Shown one piece after another: positions 5,378 to 6,968 of a stretch of 6,968 nucleotides of DNA; position 1 is the stretch's first letter, and every line of letters begins with the position of its first letter. The notes under the pieces are model-generated. The model saw nothing but the letters and a program-made list of their open reading frames with translations, was not told where the DNA came from and ran no database searches. The position numbers were made by a program, and so were the translations under genes. Origin of the DNA: Clostridia bacterium (GTDB lineage Bacteria > Aerophobota > Aerophobia > Aerophobales > AE-B3A); NCBI GenBank assembly GCA_009618505.1, contig WJOQ01000404.1:1-6968 (forward strand). Reading direction: 5' to 3'.

Positions 5378-5484
5378 CGATGCTCGATCCTGGATACTCG
5401 ATGCTCGTAAAGGGAGAAAGACAAAGGATGAGGGATGAAAAGCAAAACGAGTGTGGAGAATCGAGCATCTAGTATCGAGAATCG
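5378..5484. repeat. MITE-like palindromic repeat, copy 2
   Basis: Second copy of the repeat family, inverted relative to the one at 2488-2582. Terminal inverted repeats 5378-5406 and 5456-5484 match over 29 bases with 5 differences. It shares with copy 1 a run of at least 20 bases starting CGATGCTCGATCC, and its centre (5407-5455) is similar to the reverse complement of copy 1's centre. It occupies nearly all of the gap between the VWA gene and hflK, ending 5 bases from the former's stop and 13 bases from the latter's start. Transcribed, it would fold into a long hairpin. Confidence 0.85.
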
Positions 5485-5488
5485 AATC

Positions 5489-6958
5489 TCACTTCATTAT
5501 ACCATAAGTGGTGAATATTCTCAAGACCTCGTTGGGTAATTCAGCTAAGCGGTCCCTTTTTATAATAACATAATCATCTATGAGAAATTTGGCACATTTT
5601 TCGTGTTCGGCTCCAATGACAAACAGAAAGGGAAGAATTCCATCTTCTTGCAGACCCTTGAGGCTCTCTCTTACCTCCCCGGGAGTATCTGGCTCTCCAT
5701 CAGTAATGATACAAAACCCCTTGGGTATGCCTTCAACCTTCTTCAGATTATCAGAAATGTATTTTATAGCATTGACCATCAAGGTGCCTCCGTAAGGAGA
5801 TAGGGACATTATTCTTCCTCTGTTTTCTTCACCATAATTTTCTTTAAAGTCTTTTATTGTATAGACTGTATCCTTATAATTCCTTATTTCTCTGAATAAG
5901 ATTCCCCCCGAATGGAAAGCAAAAATGCCGAAAGGATAACCAGAATAGTTCAATGCCTCACCCTGTATCAATAAAGCATCCTTAATATAATCAATTATTC
6001 TGTATCCAAATCCAAAAGCAGTAGAAGAACTTATATCTGCTAAAATGGCCCAGGCTGCCTTTTTTTTAATTCTGGCTCTCTTGCGAAACATCTTTTTATT
6101 TGGTCTTACCCCGGTAGCCTCATATTCTAATTCTGCCTGGACGTATTCTCCTATGTTAATTTCCTCGCCGGCTCTAGCTTTCTTTTTTCCTCTATATCTT
6201 TCCTCTAATCTTTTAAAGTAACTCTCAATGGCTCTAATTTCTCCATCATATTTTTCTATTGTCTTATGTGCTGTCTCAATATCGCTGCGGGAGCCCTGGG
6301 GTATGGCTATATTCACTCCTGGACTTGGCTTGGGTACTATCTTTCTAAAATAACCACTGCCTATCCAATAGCTGAGCTTGTCTTTTTCTGAAGTAGAGTC
6401 TATTTTCTCTTTCTCTTTCTCTCTCTCTTTCTGTCTCTTTTCCCTTTTATCTTGCTTTTCGCTCTCTTTTTCTTTCTTAAAGCGAGGTTCTCTCTCTTTG
6501 TGCTCGCCTGGAATTGATTCCTCTGGCTGATTTTTCTTTGTTTTTTTCTTTGGACTTATCTTTTTTTGCTGCTCTTTTTTGCCTGATGAAGTTTTTCTTT
6601 CTTTTCTATCCTGAGCTGAACGGCGCTTCCTATCCTCTTCCCTCCCTTCCCTTGGTTTTACAGAACCCTTGTATTTTTTGGGAAGACCTGGACTCATTCT
6701 ACTATGGCCCCTGCCAGCAAAGGGAGGAAGTTGACTCATAGGCTGCTTGATATCAAAATTTTTCTTGAATTTGACATATATTTTTTCTGTCGCTTCTAAA
6801 GAGACATGAATATCCTCATTTTCTGCACTTCGCGCTATACTTACACATTCATTTAAGAGATTATTGTACTGAGGAGGGACCTCATCAATAGTCTCATCAA
6901 GCAAAGTCTTTTGCAGAAAAAATTCCCTGAAAGCACTTAACCCCTTTTTCTTTTTCAT
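5489..6958 (-). CDS. VWA-domain protein, NorD/CoxE-like
   Basis: A 489-residue cytoplasmic-looking protein with a C-terminal von Willebrand A domain (about 300-480). The metal-site (MIDAS) residues are present: DISSS at 308-312 (D308, S310, S312), GGT at 390-392 (T392) and ITDGEPD at 418-424 (D420). PFGIFAFHSGG (342-352) and LSPYGGT (386-392) resemble NorD-type activators. Such proteins work with MoxR-type AAA+ ATPases (as NorQ-NorD and CbbQ-CbbO do) to insert metals or remodel target complexes. Residues 100-194 are an extremely lysine-, glutamate- and arginine-rich linker, probably disordered. An N-terminal helical segment (about 1-70) has no family that I recognise. The ATG at 6958 is 10 bases from the window end, and the frame stays open to that end, so an earlier start cannot be excluded. 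An upstream gene ending in TAATG is equally possible. The expected ATPase partner would lie to the right. The target is unknown; no nitric oxide reductase or CO dehydrogenase gene is visible. Confidence 0.82.
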   Translation of the reverse strand: MKKKKGLSAFREFFLQKTLLDETIDEVPPQYNNLLNECVSIARSAENEDIHVSLEATEKIYVKFKKNFDIKQPMSQLPPFAGRGHSRMSPGLPKKYKGSVKPREGREEDRKRRSAQDRKERKTSSGKKEQQKKISPKKKTKKNQPEESIPGEHKEREPRFKKEKESEKQDKREKRQKEREKEKEKIDSTSEKDKLSYWIGSGYFRKIVPKPSPGVNIAIPQGSRSDIETAHKTIEKYDGEIRAIESYFKRLEERYRGKKKARAGEEINIGEYVQAELEYEATGVRPNKKMFRKRARIKKKAAWAILADISSSTAFGFGYRIIDYIKDALLIQGEALNYSGYPFGIFAFHSGGILFREIRNYKDTVYTIKDFKENYGEENRGRIMSLSPYGGTLMVNAIKYISDNLKKVEGIPKGFCIITDGEPDTPGEVRESLKGLQEDGILPFLFVIGAEHEKCAKFLIDDYVIIKRDRLAELPNEVLRIFTTYGIMK

Positions 6959-6968
6959 TAAGTATTTG

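Noticed and set aside
6380..6680. Low-complexity CT-rich block as a regulatory or repeat region
   Set aside because: It is the antisense view of the K/E/R-rich linker of the VWA gene, whose frame stays open throughout.

Overview
The window comes from a bacterium of low to moderate GC content. I cannot place it taxonomically from the sequence. The TRAP protein and the TRAP-type attenuator are best known from Bacillales and some other Firmicutes. The lone rpsI, the hflKC pair beside a NorD-like gene and the intergenic palindromic repeats would equally fit an uncultured or candidate-phylum lineage. Every gene lies on the minus strand except one small membrane-protein gene.

Tryptophan region, read on the minus strand from about 2467 down to 1. 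The order is mtrB (TRAP, the trp RNA-binding attenuation protein), an RNA leader, trpB (the TrpB2 type of tryptophan synthase beta chain), and the start of trpE (anthranilate synthase component I), which runs off the left edge. The leader begins within a few bases of the mtrB stop codon. It carries (N)AG triplets spaced almost exactly every five bases, an antiterminator that uses some of those triplets, and an intrinsic terminator with a U-tract. Together these look like a complete TRAP attenuation cassette in which the regulator gene sits directly upstream of the switch it controls. The predicted logic is that tryptophan-loaded TRAP binds the triplets, prevents the antiterminator, lets the terminator form, and stops transcription before trpB-trpE. 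mtrB itself would still be transcribed. trpB is richer in GC than its surroundings, and a strong stem-loop separates it from trpE.

Ribosomal protein region. rpsI (protein S9) lies upstream of mtrB and has its own sigma-70-like promoter. Its usual partner rplM is not next to it. A divergent promoter, with its -35 box only 12 bases away, appears to drive a 65-residue two-helix membrane protein on the plus strand. This gene converges on hflC.

Membrane quality-control region. hflK and hflC are 3 bases apart and encode the SPFH-family pair that usually modulates the FtsH protease. Upstream of them is a 489-residue protein with a NorD/CoxE-like von Willebrand A domain and a very highly charged linker. 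Its partner, usually a MoxR-type AAA+ ATPase, would be expected to the right of the window.

Two copies of a palindromic, MITE-like repeat of about 95-107 bases lie in opposite orientations in the gaps rpsI/mtrB and VWA gene/hflK. Both lie almost against the start of the downstream gene. I found no RNA gene, CRISPR array or intact insertion sequence.
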